The position numbers were made by a program, and so were the translations under genes. The notes below the pieces were generated by a model, which searched no databases, was not told the origin of the DNA, and was given only the letters and a program-made list of their open reading frames with translations. This document shows, in pieces, positions 17,063-24,778 of a DNA stretch of 36,740 bases (the stretch's first letter is position 1; each line of letters begins with the position of its first letter). The stretch lies in contig QXCQ01000251.1 of the NCBI GenBank assembly GCA_003576535.1, positions 1 through 36,740 of the forward strand, given 5' to 3'. This stretch comes from Nakamurella silvestris. Lineage in GTDB: Bacteria; Actinomycetota; Actinomycetes; Mycobacteriales; Nakamurellaceae.

Positions 17063-17751
17063 CACCCACCTTGCAACACCACCAGTGGGGCCTAGCAAGG
17101 GCTTCCGGTCAGCACTCTGGGTGCACCCTGCTTCTGGTAGCGAGGCTGCGGTGACGCCCGGCAGCCCGCTGAGGACGGATCCGGCCGCGGCAGTCGTTGT
17201 CGTTCACCACTCCGATGAGCAATCACGGTTCACGCCGCCGCCGTCGTCTTCGCACGCTTGAGCTTTGCGAATTTGGCGGAAACGGTCTCGTGTCAACCGT
17301 TGCGGTGGCAGGCTGCGAGTTGCCAGGAAGGGCCTGGTGTTCGGTTCGCGCTAACCACGGAAAGGTGGATCCAATGCGCATGATTCTCAGAGGTCCGTCA
17401 TGTTAGGGGTTGCCGCAGTTCTGTCGGCGTTGATCTTGACGGTGCCTGGTGCCCCCCAGTCGGCTCCGGTGGGTCAAGGGCCATCGCCCGTGCCGATTGC
17501 CGCGGATGCCGGCGCTTCGCCACAAGGGACCGGCATCCCTTCGCCCGCGGTGCATCTTTCGGTGTCGGGTGCAGTTCGGGCACCCGCCGCGATCGACCCG
17601 AAGGGCTGTGTTCCCCGTTGGAGGTGTGGCTGACCGTCAGGTCGATTTCACCCCCGCGGTGCCAGCGCTGACGGGGCATGGCACTCGGGCAGCGCCCCAC
17701 CGCCCACCGGTGCGCGGTGGATCGCTGTTCGAGCGGCCCTAGACTCGGCTC
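17063..17751. other. Intergenic region with one doubtful small secreted ORF
   Basis: This 689-bp stretch divides the toxin-associated cluster from the MFS gene. The one frame with some appeal is 17400-17636 on the plus strand: about 77 residues starting MLGVAAVLSALILTVPGAPQ, which looks like a signal peptide, followed by Pro/Ala/Ser-rich sequence. No good ribosome binding site precedes it. Nothing else is recognisable. Confidence 0.3.
17740..17745 (+). promoter_or_regulatory. Possible leaderless -10 element of the MFS gene
   Basis: TAGACT ends six bases before the ATG at 17752, and there is no ribosome binding site in between. This is the arrangement of leaderless actinobacterial transcripts. 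The -35 region is weak. Confidence 0.35.
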
Positions 17752-18978
17752 ATGTCCGAGCGCCGCCCTCTTCCGTTGTGGGCGGGCCGCTCGGCCGCGC
17801 TCCTGGGCATCATTCTCGTGGCGCTCACCCTGCGCCAGGCCGTTGCGGCGGTATCGCCGATTCTTGCCGAGATCCGGGTGGACATCCCGATATCGAACTT
17901 CGGCGTGGGGCTGCTCGGCACGTTGCCGCCGATCCTGCTCGCGGCATCCGGATTCGTCGCGCCGCGCATCGCCCGCGGCATCGGCCTCGACGCCGGGATC
18001 GTGCTCGCTCTGCTGCTCATGACCCTCGGCCACCTCGTGCGAGCATTTGCCCCGGGCTTCGCGGTACTGATCCTCGGCAGTGTCGTCGCCCTCGCCGGCA
18101 CGGGGATCGGTAATGTGCTGCTGCCGTCGATCGTGCGGCGGTATTTCCCCGACCGAGTAGCGCTGCTGACTGCCGTCTACGCCTGCATCGTGGGCCTGAG
18201 TACGACCGTTCCCGCCGCGCTTGCCGCTCCGATCGCCGAGCAGATCGGCTGGCGCTTCTCCCTCGGCATCTGGTCGGTGACCTCGGTGGTCGCGCTCGTT
18301 CCGTGGCTCGTCATGATCGTGCGGGAGCGCCGCCAGCGGCTCTCGGATGCAGTTGTCGGCGGGTCCCCGGTTCCGGACCTCGTCACACGTCTGTGGCGGT
18401 CTCGCGTGGCCTTGTCGATCACCGCCGTGTTCTCGGCCAGCGCGATCTGCACCTACGCGGCTTTCGCGTGGCTGCCCGAGATCCTCGCCGACATCGCCGG
18501 CTCGACGCCGACCGAGGCCGGTGTGCTGCTCGCCGTCACCGGCATCGTCAGTGTGCCTGCGGCGCTCATCGCTCCCCTGCTCGTCGCGCGCCTTCGCAAC
18601 GTCGGCTGGCTGATCGGCGCAGGCACCGCGGGTTTCGTGCTCGGCTATCTCGGGCTGCTGCTCTCCCCCGCGACACTCACACTGCTCTGGGTGCTGCTGA
18701 TCGGCTCGGGTTCGATCCTGTTCCCGGTGAGCCTCGTGCTCATCAACGTACGGACCCGAACCCACGGCGGCACCATCGCGTTGAGCGGCTTCGCCCAGGG
18801 TGTCGCCTACGCGCTCGGCGCGCTCGGTCCGCTCGTCGTCGGGGTGCTGCACGACGTGAGCGACGGGTGGACGCTGCCGCTGCTGTTTCTGCTCGCGGTG
18901 GCCCTTGGGGCGACCATTCCGGCGATCACACTGGGAAAACCCGCGTTCGTTGAGGACGAGCTCGACCACGAGCGCTGA
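17752..18978 (+). CDS. MFS transporter, CynX/NimT family
   Basis: This 408-residue polytopic membrane protein has about 12 hydrophobic segments, from LLGIILVALTLRQAVAAVSP to the last pair near residues 350-395. The opening LRQAVAAVSPIL and the short loop HLVRAFAPGFAVLILGSVVA match my memory of the CynX/NimT family of major facilitator proteins (cyanate, 2-nitroimidazole and related small-molecule transport). A cytoplasmic loop RERRQRLSD divides the two halves. The C-terminus is short and charged (VEDELDHER). It appears to be transcribed alone, probably as a leaderless message, and ends convergent to the NmrA-type gene. The substrate cannot be told from sequence. Confidence 0.85.
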   Translation: MSERRPLPLWAGRSAALLGIILVALTLRQAVAAVSPILAEIRVDIPISNFGVGLLGTLPPILLAASGFVAPRIARGIGLDAGIVLALLLMTLGHLVRAFAPGFAVLILGSVVALAGTGIGNVLLPSIVRRYFPDRVALLTAVYACIVGLSTTVPAALAAPIAEQIGWRFSLGIWSVTSVVALVPWLVMIVRERRQRLSDAVVGGSPVPDLVTRLWRSRVALSITAVFSASAICTYAAFAWLPEILADIAGSTPTEAGVLLAVTGIVSVPAALIAPLLVARLRNVGWLIGAGTAGFVLGYLGLLLSPATLTLLWVLLIGSGSILFPVSLVLINVRTRTHGGTIALSGFAQGVAYALGALGPLVVGVLHDVSDGWTLPLLFLLAVALGATIPAITLGKPAFVEDELDHER

Positions 18979-19116
18979 TCGGGTCCCCCAACTGGAACCT
19001 GATCCCGCGGTTGTTCGGCAGATCCTGGACTCGCGTCGACATCGACTTGCTCGACCCGACCAGCCTTCCGGTGAGGCACGCTCGGCACCTCACCTTCCGG
19101 CGTCGCAACCGGTGAG

Positions 19117-19938
19117 CTACCGGTCCAACAGATCTGCTGGGGCGGACGCGCGAGCTGCGAGCGCGGCAGCAGCGAGGGCGTCACTCGGCTTCCGGTCCAA
19201 GAGGCGAGCGAGGTCGTCGCTCGTCCCGGCGAGCATGCCGTGCCTGACGCCGGAGTAGATCGACATCAACATGGCGGGCTGGAAGGGCTTGAGCCCTGCC
19301 GTGTCGAGTTCGCTGCGTCGTTCCTCGAGCGGGATGTCGATGATCGGGACACCAAGCCTGGCCGCGATCTGATGGGCGGTGATCGGCTCCCCGACAAGGT
19401 CGTATGTCATCCCGGCGTGGCGGCGGGGTGCCTCCGCGACGAGTGCTGCAGCCTCGGCAAGGTCGCCGCGGGTCACCGCCGAGAGGGCCCCTTCGCCGAA
19501 CGCCGACGTCATCCGGGATCCCGACCAGCTCACCAGAGATCCGAAAAGCTCTGCGTACAGGCCGTTTCGCAGGATCGTCCACGACAGACCGCTGCGACGA
19601 AGGCACCTTTCCGTCCAGCGGTGCGCCAATGCGAAGCCCAGGTGATCACCCCCGCTCGTCAGGCTCGTGTACACGACGTGGTCGACCCCATCCCGCTGGG
19701 CTGCCGCGATCACCGCCTCGTGGCGCGCGACCACCACGTCGTCCTCCGCTTCGCCTGCAGACACCAGTACAAGGGTGTCGACGTCGGCGAACGAGATGCT
19801 GGCAGGATCATCGAAATCCAGTGCGCGGGATGATCCCTCGCCGCTGCGGCTGCTGCCGGACACCGCGGCATCCCGCTCCTGGAGACGAGACAGAATTTCG
19901 CGGCCGAGGTTGCCCGTGGTGCCGGTGACGAGAATCAA
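19117..19938 (-). CDS. NmrA/QorB-like NAD(P)-binding quinone oxidoreductase
   Basis: The start is TTG 19938 (MILVTGTTGNLGREILSRL), with GAAAGG upstream at a good distance; the GxTGxxG dinucleotide-binding motif immediately follows. The 273-residue length, the HVVYTSLTSGG segment and the C-terminal half fit NmrA-like SDR proteins such as QorB/YtfG, which reduce quinones with NAD(P)H or act as redox sensors. It is divergent from an HxlR-type regulator 79 bp away, the same partnership as ytfG/ytfH, so it is probably controlled by that regulator. It is predicted cytoplasmic and ends convergent to the MFS gene. Confidence 0.85.
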   Translation of the reverse strand: MILVTGTTGNLGREILSRLQERDAAVSGSSRSGEGSSRALDFDDPASISFADVDTLVLVSAGEAEDDVVVARHEAVIAAAQRDGVDHVVYTSLTSGGDHLGFALAHRWTERCLRRSGLSWTILRNGLYAELFGSLVSWSGSRMTSAFGEGALSAVTRGDLAEAAALVAEAPRRHAGMTYDLVGEPITAHQIAARLGVPIIDIPLEERRSELDTAGLKPFQPAMLMSIYSGVRHGMLAGTSDDLARLLDRKPSDALAAAALAARASAPADLLDR

Positions 19939-20017
19939 TGGAGTGCCTTTCGTGGTTCTTTCCAGTAACTAGGCTGATTCTGTCCACGCATCAGGATCGT
20001 CACAAGAAGGCAGTCTC
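19939..20017. promoter_or_regulatory. Divergent promoter/operator region of the NmrA-type/HxlR pair
   Basis: The 79-bp spacer contains the AT-richer core CCAGTAACTAGGCTGATTCT between the two ribosome binding sites, a likely place for overlapping promoters and the HxlR operator. I see only an imperfect dyad, so the exact site is not assigned. Confidence 0.4.
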
Positions 20018-20431
20018 ATGTCACTCACGCACACTGAAGTAACCGCAGACCTCGAGCCTTGCGGGAAGGCGGAGCACCCCGACTGCGGGATCCGCGATGT
20101 TCTCGACCGCGTGGGAGACAAATGGTCCGTTCTCGTCGTGGTCGAGTTGGCCTCCGGCACTCGGCGGTTCCGCGAACTGCAACGCGCGATCGACGGCATC
20201 TCCCAGCGAATGCTGACACTCACCCTGCGCCGGCTCGAGCGCGACGGGCTCGTCGAGCGCACCGTGTACCCGGTGGTGCCACCACAGGTCACCTATGCAC
20301 TCACCGAGTCGGGGAAAAGCCTCACCCACCTGGTGAAAGCTCTTGCGGACTGGTCGATCGAACAGCGGCCGGCGATCGCTTCCTCCCGGCAGAACTATGA
20401 CGCCGCCAACCCTGGGCACACCATTCGGTGA
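20018..20431 (+). CDS. HxlR-family winged-helix transcriptional regulator
   Basis: This 137-residue protein opens near Cys-16 (CGKAEHPDCGIRDVLDRVGD) and carries the hallmark DKWSVLVVVELASGTRRFRE, then the recognition helix region GISQRMLTLTLRRLERDGLV and wing ERTVYPVVPPQVTYALTESG. HxlR/QorR-type proteins often sense electrophiles or oxidants through a cysteine near the N-terminus; two are present here (16 and 24). AGAAGG upstream of the ATG gives a good start. It is divergent from the NmrA-type reductase and is probably both its repressor and self-regulated. Confidence 0.9.
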   Translation: MSLTHTEVTADLEPCGKAEHPDCGIRDVLDRVGDKWSVLVVVELASGTRRFRELQRAIDGISQRMLTLTLRRLERDGLVERTVYPVVPPQVTYALTESGKSLTHLVKALADWSIEQRPAIASSRQNYDAANPGHTIR

Positions 20432-20560
20432 CGTGAATGCCAATGGTGCCTTCCCGCGGTCGAAGAATTGGCCCCGGATGATGGCCGACACGCTGTTGTC
20501 CGAGGTCGGAGTGGACGACCACGCGTCCGCAGTGCGCCTTGATGGTCGTAGATCCGGGGG

Positions 20561-21280
20561 TCAGCTCCCGGCCAGGGCCGAAAATAGTTGCTCGTAGCGT
20601 GTCGATGGACTGAGCGTGAGTCCGGATTTCACGAATTTTGCCCAATCGTCCGCCAGCACCTCCTCGAGTCCCGACTCGATGGCGTCGAGGCCAGCCGCTG
20701 CCACGGCGGCCGGTGGGATCTTCGGTGCCTGTGTGGTCGCGGCCATGTCAGTGTCGACCAGGCCCATGTGCACGCCGACCACGTGCGTACCTTGATCCGC
20801 GAGCTCGAGTCGCGCGCTGTCGGTGAGGCTCCACGCCGCCGCCTTGGACGCGGCGTAGGCGCCGGCGCTCGGAACGGTGAACCACGACAGCGCCGAAACG
20901 ACGTTGAGGATGGCACCTCCCCCGTTGGCCTTGAGGATCGGGGCGAACGCCCGGGTCATGAGCAGGGGGCCGTAGAAGTTCGTTTCCATCTCTCGCCTGA
21001 CGTCAGCCACTGCCCCGGAGATGAGGGAGGTGCCCGTCGAGATTCCGGCGTTGTTGATGAGAACCTGGACATCGTCGGCCGCGTCAGCGGCAGCCAGAAC
21101 CTGTGACGGGTCGGTGATGTCGAGCCCGATCGGCTCGACGCCGTCCACCTCGACCGCCCGTGGGTCGCGCGAGGCGGCATAGATCTTGGCTGCTCCCCGC
21201 TCCTTGAGCTGCGCGACGAACTCAGCGCCGATCCCTCGGTTGGCTCCGGTCACCAGCACGACGGCGTTTTTCAACTGCAT
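20561..21280 (-). CDS. Short-chain dehydrogenase/reductase
   Basis: This classical SDR of 239 residues has the cofactor motif TGANRGIG (about 11-18), the NNAG motif (LINNAGIS), the catalytic Ser region (NVVSALSWFTVPSAGAYAAS) and YxxxK (Y-AASK). AAAGAGA precedes the ATG at 21280. The acidic residue after the second strand is replaced by an Arg-containing segment (AASRDPRAVEV), which may favour NADP(H). It is divergent from a TetR-type regulator with two operator-like palindromes between them, so induction by the regulator's ligand is likely. The substrate is unknown. Confidence 0.88.
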   Translation of the reverse strand: MQLKNAVVLVTGANRGIGAEFVAQLKERGAAKIYAASRDPRAVEVDGVEPIGLDITDPSQVLAAADAADDVQVLINNAGISTGTSLISGAVADVRREMETNFYGPLLMTRAFAPILKANGGGAILNVVSALSWFTVPSAGAYAASKAAAWSLTDSARLELADQGTHVVGVHMGLVDTDMAATTQAPKIPPAAVAAAGLDAIESGLEEVLADDWAKFVKSGLTLSPSTRYEQLFSALAGS

Positions 21281-21295
21281 GGGATTCTCTTTCTG

Positions 21296-21307
21296 TAGCG
21301 ATCACTA
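21296..21307. promoter_or_regulatory. Operator-like inverted repeat 1 (TAGCGATCACTA)
   Basis: TAGCGATCACTA is a near-perfect dyad (TAG..CTA ends) 15 bp upstream of the SDR start. It matches the second site in form (TAGCG followed by a CTA end) and lies exactly 42 bp, four helical turns, from it. Confidence 0.5.
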
Positions 21308-21337
21308 TGAATTACGTCCTGACCGTATCACATTCCA

Positions 21338-21349
21338 TAGCGCTTGCTA
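21338..21349. promoter_or_regulatory. Operator-like inverted repeat 2 (TAGCGCTTGCTA)
   Basis: The core TAGC-GCTT-GCTA is perfect, extended on the outside to CCATAGC and GCTACGG (6 of 7 bases). It lies 3 bp upstream of TATGCT (21353-21358), a -10-like hexamer six bases before the TetR start, so a bound repressor would block that promoter. Confidence 0.55.
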
Positions 21350-21364
21350 CGGTATGCTGGAGGC

Positions 21365-21934
21365 ATGGCTGGCAGACCACGAAGTTTCGACCGTGACACC
21401 GCATTGGCTGCGGCGATCGAGCAGTTCTGGCGCACAGGCTACGAAGAGACCACCATTGCGATGTTGACCAGGGCCATGGGTGTGACTCCCCCGAGCCTGT
21501 ACGCCGCTTTCGGTGACAAGGACAGGCTCTTCGAGGAAGCCTCTACCCTGTACTTCCGCCGGACCTGCGAGGCTGTCGACCGTGCGGTAGCCCGCCCGAC
21601 CGTCCACGAGGCCATCGCCGCCATGCTCGACGACACGGCCCGGGCACACACGGATGCGACGACACCGCTGGGCTGCCTCATGTTGACCGAGCCGCGTCTG
21701 GCGGCGCAACGAGAGGTGCTGCATGGTCGACTCTCGGATCGGATCTCACGGGGTGTCCGAGAGGGTGACCTCCCCGACACCGTTCAGCCCGACACGTTGG
21801 CGTCGTTCCTGGTGGCGGTCATGCGTGGCATGTCGGGGTGCGCCAAGGACGGAGGGTCGACCGAAGAGGTCCTCGCCATCGCCGGCGCGGCCGTGGCAGC
21901 ACTACCGCAGACGCCGCACCAGGCCCAGGTCTGA
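21365..21934 (+). CDS. TetR-family transcriptional regulator
   Basis: ATG 21365 (MAGRPRSFDRDTALAAAIEQ) gives 189 residues. The N-terminal helix-turn-helix (FWRTGYEETTIAMLTRAMGV, then TPPSLYAAFGDKDRLFEEA) is typical of TetR regulators of the AcrR/YxaF type. The C-terminal ligand-binding part includes PLGCLMLTEP and a hydrophobic C-terminal helix set. A longer frame begins at 21344 but would overlap the operator. GGAGG is too close to the ATG (1 base) to work well, and TATGCT sits six bases upstream, so a leaderless message is likely. It presumably represses itself and the divergent SDR gene. Confidence 0.9.
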   Translation: MAGRPRSFDRDTALAAAIEQFWRTGYEETTIAMLTRAMGVTPPSLYAAFGDKDRLFEEASTLYFRRTCEAVDRAVARPTVHEAIAAMLDDTARAHTDATTPLGCLMLTEPRLAAQREVLHGRLSDRISRGVREGDLPDTVQPDTLASFLVAVMRGMSGCAKDGGSTEEVLAIAGAAVAALPQTPHQAQV

Positions 21935-22059
21935 CGAGACCTTTCAGACCCAGTCCCACCGTTTCCTGAATACCCGGGCCAGATTTCCGCGGAAACCCGG
22001 TAAACAGTCGGCCGAGTGGCCGCCGAATGGGCCTGGACAAAACACGGACGACGCGGGGC

Positions 22060-22296
22060 TCAGACCGGTTTGTGCTGCCCGACCTCGATGTACACGGGCG
22101 CGTTCTTCAGTTTCGGGTGACCGAGCAGTACACGGCGCAGCGTTGATTCGCACCAGCGACGGGTAAGGCCGGTGGACACCCCGTTGAATGAGCGCCGGAT
22201 ATTCATGGCGAGATCATAGGCCCCGTGGTGGACAATGAAGCATGACCCCTTCGGGGTATTTGCCGAGACTGGACCACGGGACGCCGCTGCATACAT
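22060..22296 (-). CDS. Doubtful small hypothetical ORF
   Basis: A 78-codon minus-strand frame ends STLRRVLLGHPKLKNAPVYI and EVGQHKPV, which reads like protein; an inner ATG at 22205 (MNIRRSFNGVSTG) would give 48 residues. No family is recognised. It is the only candidate in the 503-bp space 21935-22437 between the TetR gene and the MafI-like gene, and could be a decayed fragment. The rest of that space shows nothing. Confidence 0.25.
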   Translation of the reverse strand: MYAAASRGPVSANTPKGSCFIVHHGAYDLAMNIRRSFNGVSTGLTRRWCESTLRRVLLGHPKLKNAPVYIEVGQHKPV

Positions 22297-22437
22297 GGAG
22301 GAGTTGGTGATGAGGCGATGTGGCCCGCGCTGTCGATCGGCGATGCCGTCGGCGGCAGTGAAAGTTCTGTGGTGTACGGGTTTATGGCAGCACGACCACG
22401 ATCGGTGTCAGCTTGCCGGTGAGGGCAGGATTCCAGG

Positions 22438-22752
22438 ATGGCGTTCGTGACGAGGAAGAGTCGTCGGCGTCGGGAGTACTTGGCCACTGGGGCTGAACTC
22501 CGAAAGCTCGCGGCGTCGGTCGCGGACAGGCTGACCGAGAGCAACGTGGAGATGCTGACCGAGCTGATCGACGTCGGCGAGCCCGGAGTGGGATTCGAGT
22601 TGCTGGTGACATGGCTGGATGAATCAGAAGCCATCTTGTCCGAGGAAGAATTTCGGGACGTCGCTCACTTGGCGATCTGGATGGGAATCCCGAGCGGGCT
22701 CTGGCGGGGGTTGCCGGTTTCGGATTCGTCACCCGGACCTGACGCGCTCTGA
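22438..22752 (+). CDS. Small protein resembling MafI-type immunity proteins
   Basis: ATG 22438 follows AGGA at about 7 bases. It has 104 residues, with a basic N-terminus (RKSRRRREYL) followed by an acidic helical body (NVEMLTELIDVGEPGVGFEL, LDESEAILSEEEFRDVAHLA, WMGIPSG). The pattern GEPGVGFELLVTWL followed by a helix and La-x-x-mGI resembles MafI-family immunity proteins as I remember them. No toxin gene is adjacent, so it would be an orphan. The similarity is weak and unverified. Confidence 0.5.
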   Translation: MAFVTRKSRRRREYLATGAELRKLAASVADRLTESNVEMLTELIDVGEPGVGFELLVTWLDESEAILSEEEFRDVAHLAIWMGIPSGLWRGLPVSDSSPGPDAL

Positions 22753-22846
22753 TGGTCGAATCAGGCTTTCCTGCGAGCCGCCCACCCCGGCTCCGCGCGC
22801 TGACCGGACCTGCTGTTCCGACTCTTGCCGCCCGGATCAGGTGTGA

Positions 22847-22866
22847 CGGGCCGGTGATCTGGCCCG
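22847..22866 (+). terminator. Possible hairpin terminator after the MafI-like gene
   Basis: CGGGCCGG-TGAT-CTGGCCCG forms an 8-bp stem (one G-T pair) with a 4-base loop, 95 bp after the stop at 22752 and 3 bp before the ArsR palindrome. There is no U-tract, as is common in high-GC actinobacteria. Confidence 0.4.
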
Positions 22867-22869
22867 GAA

Positions 22870-22895
22870 GGCTTGACAAGAATATTTGTCAAGCC
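22870..22895. promoter_or_regulatory. Perfect 10-bp-arm palindrome, probable ArsR operator
   Basis: GGCTTGACAA, six bases (GAATAT), then TTGTCAAGCC: both arms are exact reverse complements. It covers the -35 element and spacer of the promoter in front of the ArsR-type gene, the expected place for autorepression. Confidence 0.8.
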
Positions 22896-22901
22896 TAGCT
22901 T
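22873..22901 (+). promoter_or_regulatory. Leaderless promoter TTGACA-17-TAGCTT
   Basis: A consensus -35 TTGACA (22873-22878), a 17-bp spacer and TAGCTT (22896-22901) place transcription start at about 22908-22909, on the ATG of the regulator. No ribosome binding site is present, so translation is probably leaderless. Confidence 0.7.
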
Positions 22902-22908
22902 CGGGTGC

Positions 22909-23484
22909 ATGGAAGATGTCCGGGTCCTGACAGATACCGCCACCATCGGAGTCGCACTCGATCCGATTCGAGCGGCCATCCTCGATGCGTTGACAGAGCC
23001 CGGCTCTGCCTCGACCGTCGCGGCTGCGGTCGGGATGAGCCGTCAGAAGGTGAACTATCACTTGAAGGCGTTGGAGGAGCACGGGCTCGTCGAGCCGTCG
23101 GACACTCGCGTCTGGGGCGGTATCACGGAGCGATTCGTGCAGCGCTCCGCCCGTTGTCTCCTGGTGTCCCCGAGCGCATTGCAGGCCACGCCACTCGATC
23201 CGGACGAGGTCTCGGACCGCCTCTCGGCCGCGTACATGATCGCAGTGAATGCGCGGACGGTGTCGGAGGTCGGAACGTTGGCCGGCCCTGCTGCACCCGG
23301 GACACGCCTGCCGACGCTGACGGTCGACACGGTGATCGGTTTCGGGTCACCCGAAGACAGGGCAGCGTTCGCTGTTGAGCTGCAATCAGTTCTTGCCTCG
23401 CTGGTTGGTCGCTACCACCGCGACGACGGGCGGCCTCACCGCCTGACCGTCTCCTCCTACCCCCGACCGAAGGGATCGTCATGA
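22909..23484 (+). CDS. ArsR-type winged-helix transcriptional regulator
   Basis: It starts at ATG 22909, where the promoter predicts transcription to begin; an in-frame upstream start at 22873 would lie inside the operator. It has 191 residues. The HTH is clear (DPIRAAILDALTEPGSASTV, AAAVGMSRQKVNYHLKALEE, HGLVEP), followed by a wing-like segment. The C-terminal 100 residues are larger than in metal-sensing ArsR proteins and lack a CxC metal motif, so the signal is probably an organic ligand or a partner protein. Pairing of this kind of regulator with an SRPBCC protein is common in actinobacteria. The stop overlaps the next start by ATGA, giving tight coupling. Confidence 0.88.
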   Translation: MEDVRVLTDTATIGVALDPIRAAILDALTEPGSASTVAAAVGMSRQKVNYHLKALEEHGLVEPSDTRVWGGITERFVQRSARCLLVSPSALQATPLDPDEVSDRLSAAYMIAVNARTVSEVGTLAGPAAPGTRLPTLTVDTVIGFGSPEDRAAFAVELQSVLASLVGRYHRDDGRPHRLTVSSYPRPKGSS

Positions 23485-24014
23485 CCGGCGATGAGAAACC
23501 ACGACGCGTGGAGCACAGGGCCGAGTGCGCCTACGACGTGCAGGCGAGCCCCGACCAGGTGTGGGCCGCGATCGCCACGGCCGAAGGGATCTCGTCCTGG
23601 ATGGTGCCGACCCGGCTCGACCCACGTATCGGCGGTCAGGTGGTGTTCGACCTCGGTGACTTCACGTCGACCGGTGTGGTCACGGGTTACACCCCGAACG
23701 CTTGTTTCTCCTACCAGGAGCCCTGGCCCATCGCGGACCGGAAGGAGGACATCCCGCCGCGCATGATCGAGTGGTTCGCCGCGCTGGGGATATCGCTGCC
23801 GGAGGTGTACGAGGGCCTTTCACACGTCAGCCCGATCGCCACGGAGTTCTTGATCGAGGCTGCCTCCGGCGGCAGCTGCGTCGTCCGTGTTGTCACGAGT
23901 TCCTATGGGAGTGGTGCCGACTGGGAGAACGAGTTCTTCGCCGAGATGGTCGCCGGAACGATGCCGATCTGGGATCGTCTCGCTGCGTCCTTCGCCGGCG
24001 CGGCGACCCGATGA
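23481..24014 (+). CDS. SRPBCC (AHSA1/START-like) domain protein
   Basis: The ATG at 23481 overlaps the regulator's stop (ATGA). It has 177 residues. The START-like fold is shown by the opening strand AECAYDVQASPDQVWAAIAT, AEGISSWMVPTRLDPRIGGQ, and the C-terminal long helix (NEFFAEMVAGTMPIWDRLAA). These proteins form a deep hydrophobic cavity for lipids, aromatic compounds or polyketides; the ligand here is unknown. It is cytoplasmic, co-transcribed with the ArsR-type regulator, and may modify how that regulator senses its ligand (inference). Confidence 0.88.
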   Translation: MTGDEKPRRVEHRAECAYDVQASPDQVWAAIATAEGISSWMVPTRLDPRIGGQVVFDLGDFTSTGVVTGYTPNACFSYQEPWPIADRKEDIPPRMIEWFAALGISLPEVYEGLSHVSPIATEFLIEAASGGSCVVRVVTSSYGSGADWENEFFAEMVAGTMPIWDRLAASFAGAATR

Positions 24015-24118
24015 CGAGGACTGCTCAACAGATCCCGCTCGCCGGTGTCCGGCTGTCCCGGCCTCCCATCGATGACACTTCCGTCAACGTCGACAATGCA
24101 GAAGGTGAGCGGAGATGA
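24011..24118 (+). CDS. 35-codon ORF coupled by ATGA on both sides
   Basis: ATG 24011 overlaps the SRPBCC stop (ATGA), and its own stop TGA at 24116-24118 overlaps the metallo-hydrolase start (ATGA). The peptide begins MTRTAQQIPLAGVRLSRPPI and ends DNAEGERR. It shows no motif. It also contains the ribosome binding site of the next gene (GCGGAG). Its most likely job is to carry ribosomes across the 100-bp gap; a real micropeptide is possible. Confidence 0.4.
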   Translation: MTRTAQQIPLAGVRLSRPPIDDTSVNVDNAEGERR

Positions 24119-24729
24119 ATACACCTCGTGCGATCAGCATTACTCCTGTTCAGGTCGGAGAACTGCGTGCGGCAGGCGGGGGGATGCCGATCTGCGTCCA
24201 TGTTCTCGATCACCCGCAGGGCCGGGTCCTGGTCGACACCGGTCTGACGCGTCTCCACCCTGCCGTCGCAGACCTTGATCCACTCCTGGATCCGCTGGAC
24301 GCCCAGGACTTCGACATCGGCAGCATCGACGTCGTCGTCAACACACACCTGCATTTCGACCATTGCGGCGGCAACCACCTCTTCACGGGCACGCCGATCT
24401 ACGTTCAGCGGCAAGAACTCTCAGATGCTCGAAGCCTGAACGACTACACCATCCCCGAGTGGGTCGATCCCCCTGGAGTGCACTACGTTCCGGTCGACGG
24501 AGAGTTCGAGTTGTTTCCCGGCATACGTCTTCTTCCCGCGCCCGGCCATACCCGAGGCACGCAGATCGTGGTGGTCGAGCAGGACGAACACCCGGTCGTC
24601 ATCGCCGGTGATGCGGCGGTCTGGCCCGGGGAACTGGACGACCCGTCCACCGAAGGGCAGTTGCTCATCCGCTCCCTCGAGCCGCGAGCAGTCTGGATGG
24701 CGCACGCACACGATCCGTGGCGGCCGTAG
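24115..24729 (+). CDS. Metallo-beta-lactamase-fold hydrolase, AHL-lactonase-like
   Basis: This 204-residue protein has the full dinuclear zinc ligand set: HLHFDH (H78, H80, D82, H83), a His in LPAPGHTRGTQ near residue 146, the bridging Asp in VVIAGDAAVW, and a C-terminal His in AHAHDPW. Spacing and the very C-terminal HDPW resemble N-acyl-homoserine lactonases of the AttM/AiiB group; glyoxalase II-like or other lactonase substrates are also possible. The start overlaps a 35-codon ORF by ATGA, and GCGGAG sits six bases upstream. It is the last gene of the ArsR-SRPBCC operon, suggesting a detoxifying or quorum-quenching role under ArsR control (inference). Confidence 0.85.
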   Translation: MNTPRAISITPVQVGELRAAGGGMPICVHVLDHPQGRVLVDTGLTRLHPAVADLDPLLDPLDAQDFDIGSIDVVVNTHLHFDHCGGNHLFTGTPIYVQRQELSDARSLNDYTIPEWVDPPGVHYVPVDGEFELFPGIRLLPAPGHTRGTQIVVVEQDEHPVVIAGDAAVWPGELDDPSTEGQLLIRSLEPRAVWMAHAHDPWRP

Positions 24730-24778
24730 GTAGAGCGAAAACTCGACTCCCCGCAGGTCGGATGGTGGACGCTACGCA

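Noticed and set aside
17398-18969. 523-codon minus-strand frame over the MFS gene
   Set aside because: Arg/Glu/Gln-rich antisense shadow; the plus strand encodes a clear transporter.
19071-19105. Hairpin GGTGAGG...CCTCACC between the MFS and NmrA genes
   Set aside because: Seven-base stem with an 11-base loop and no tail; too weak to call a terminator.
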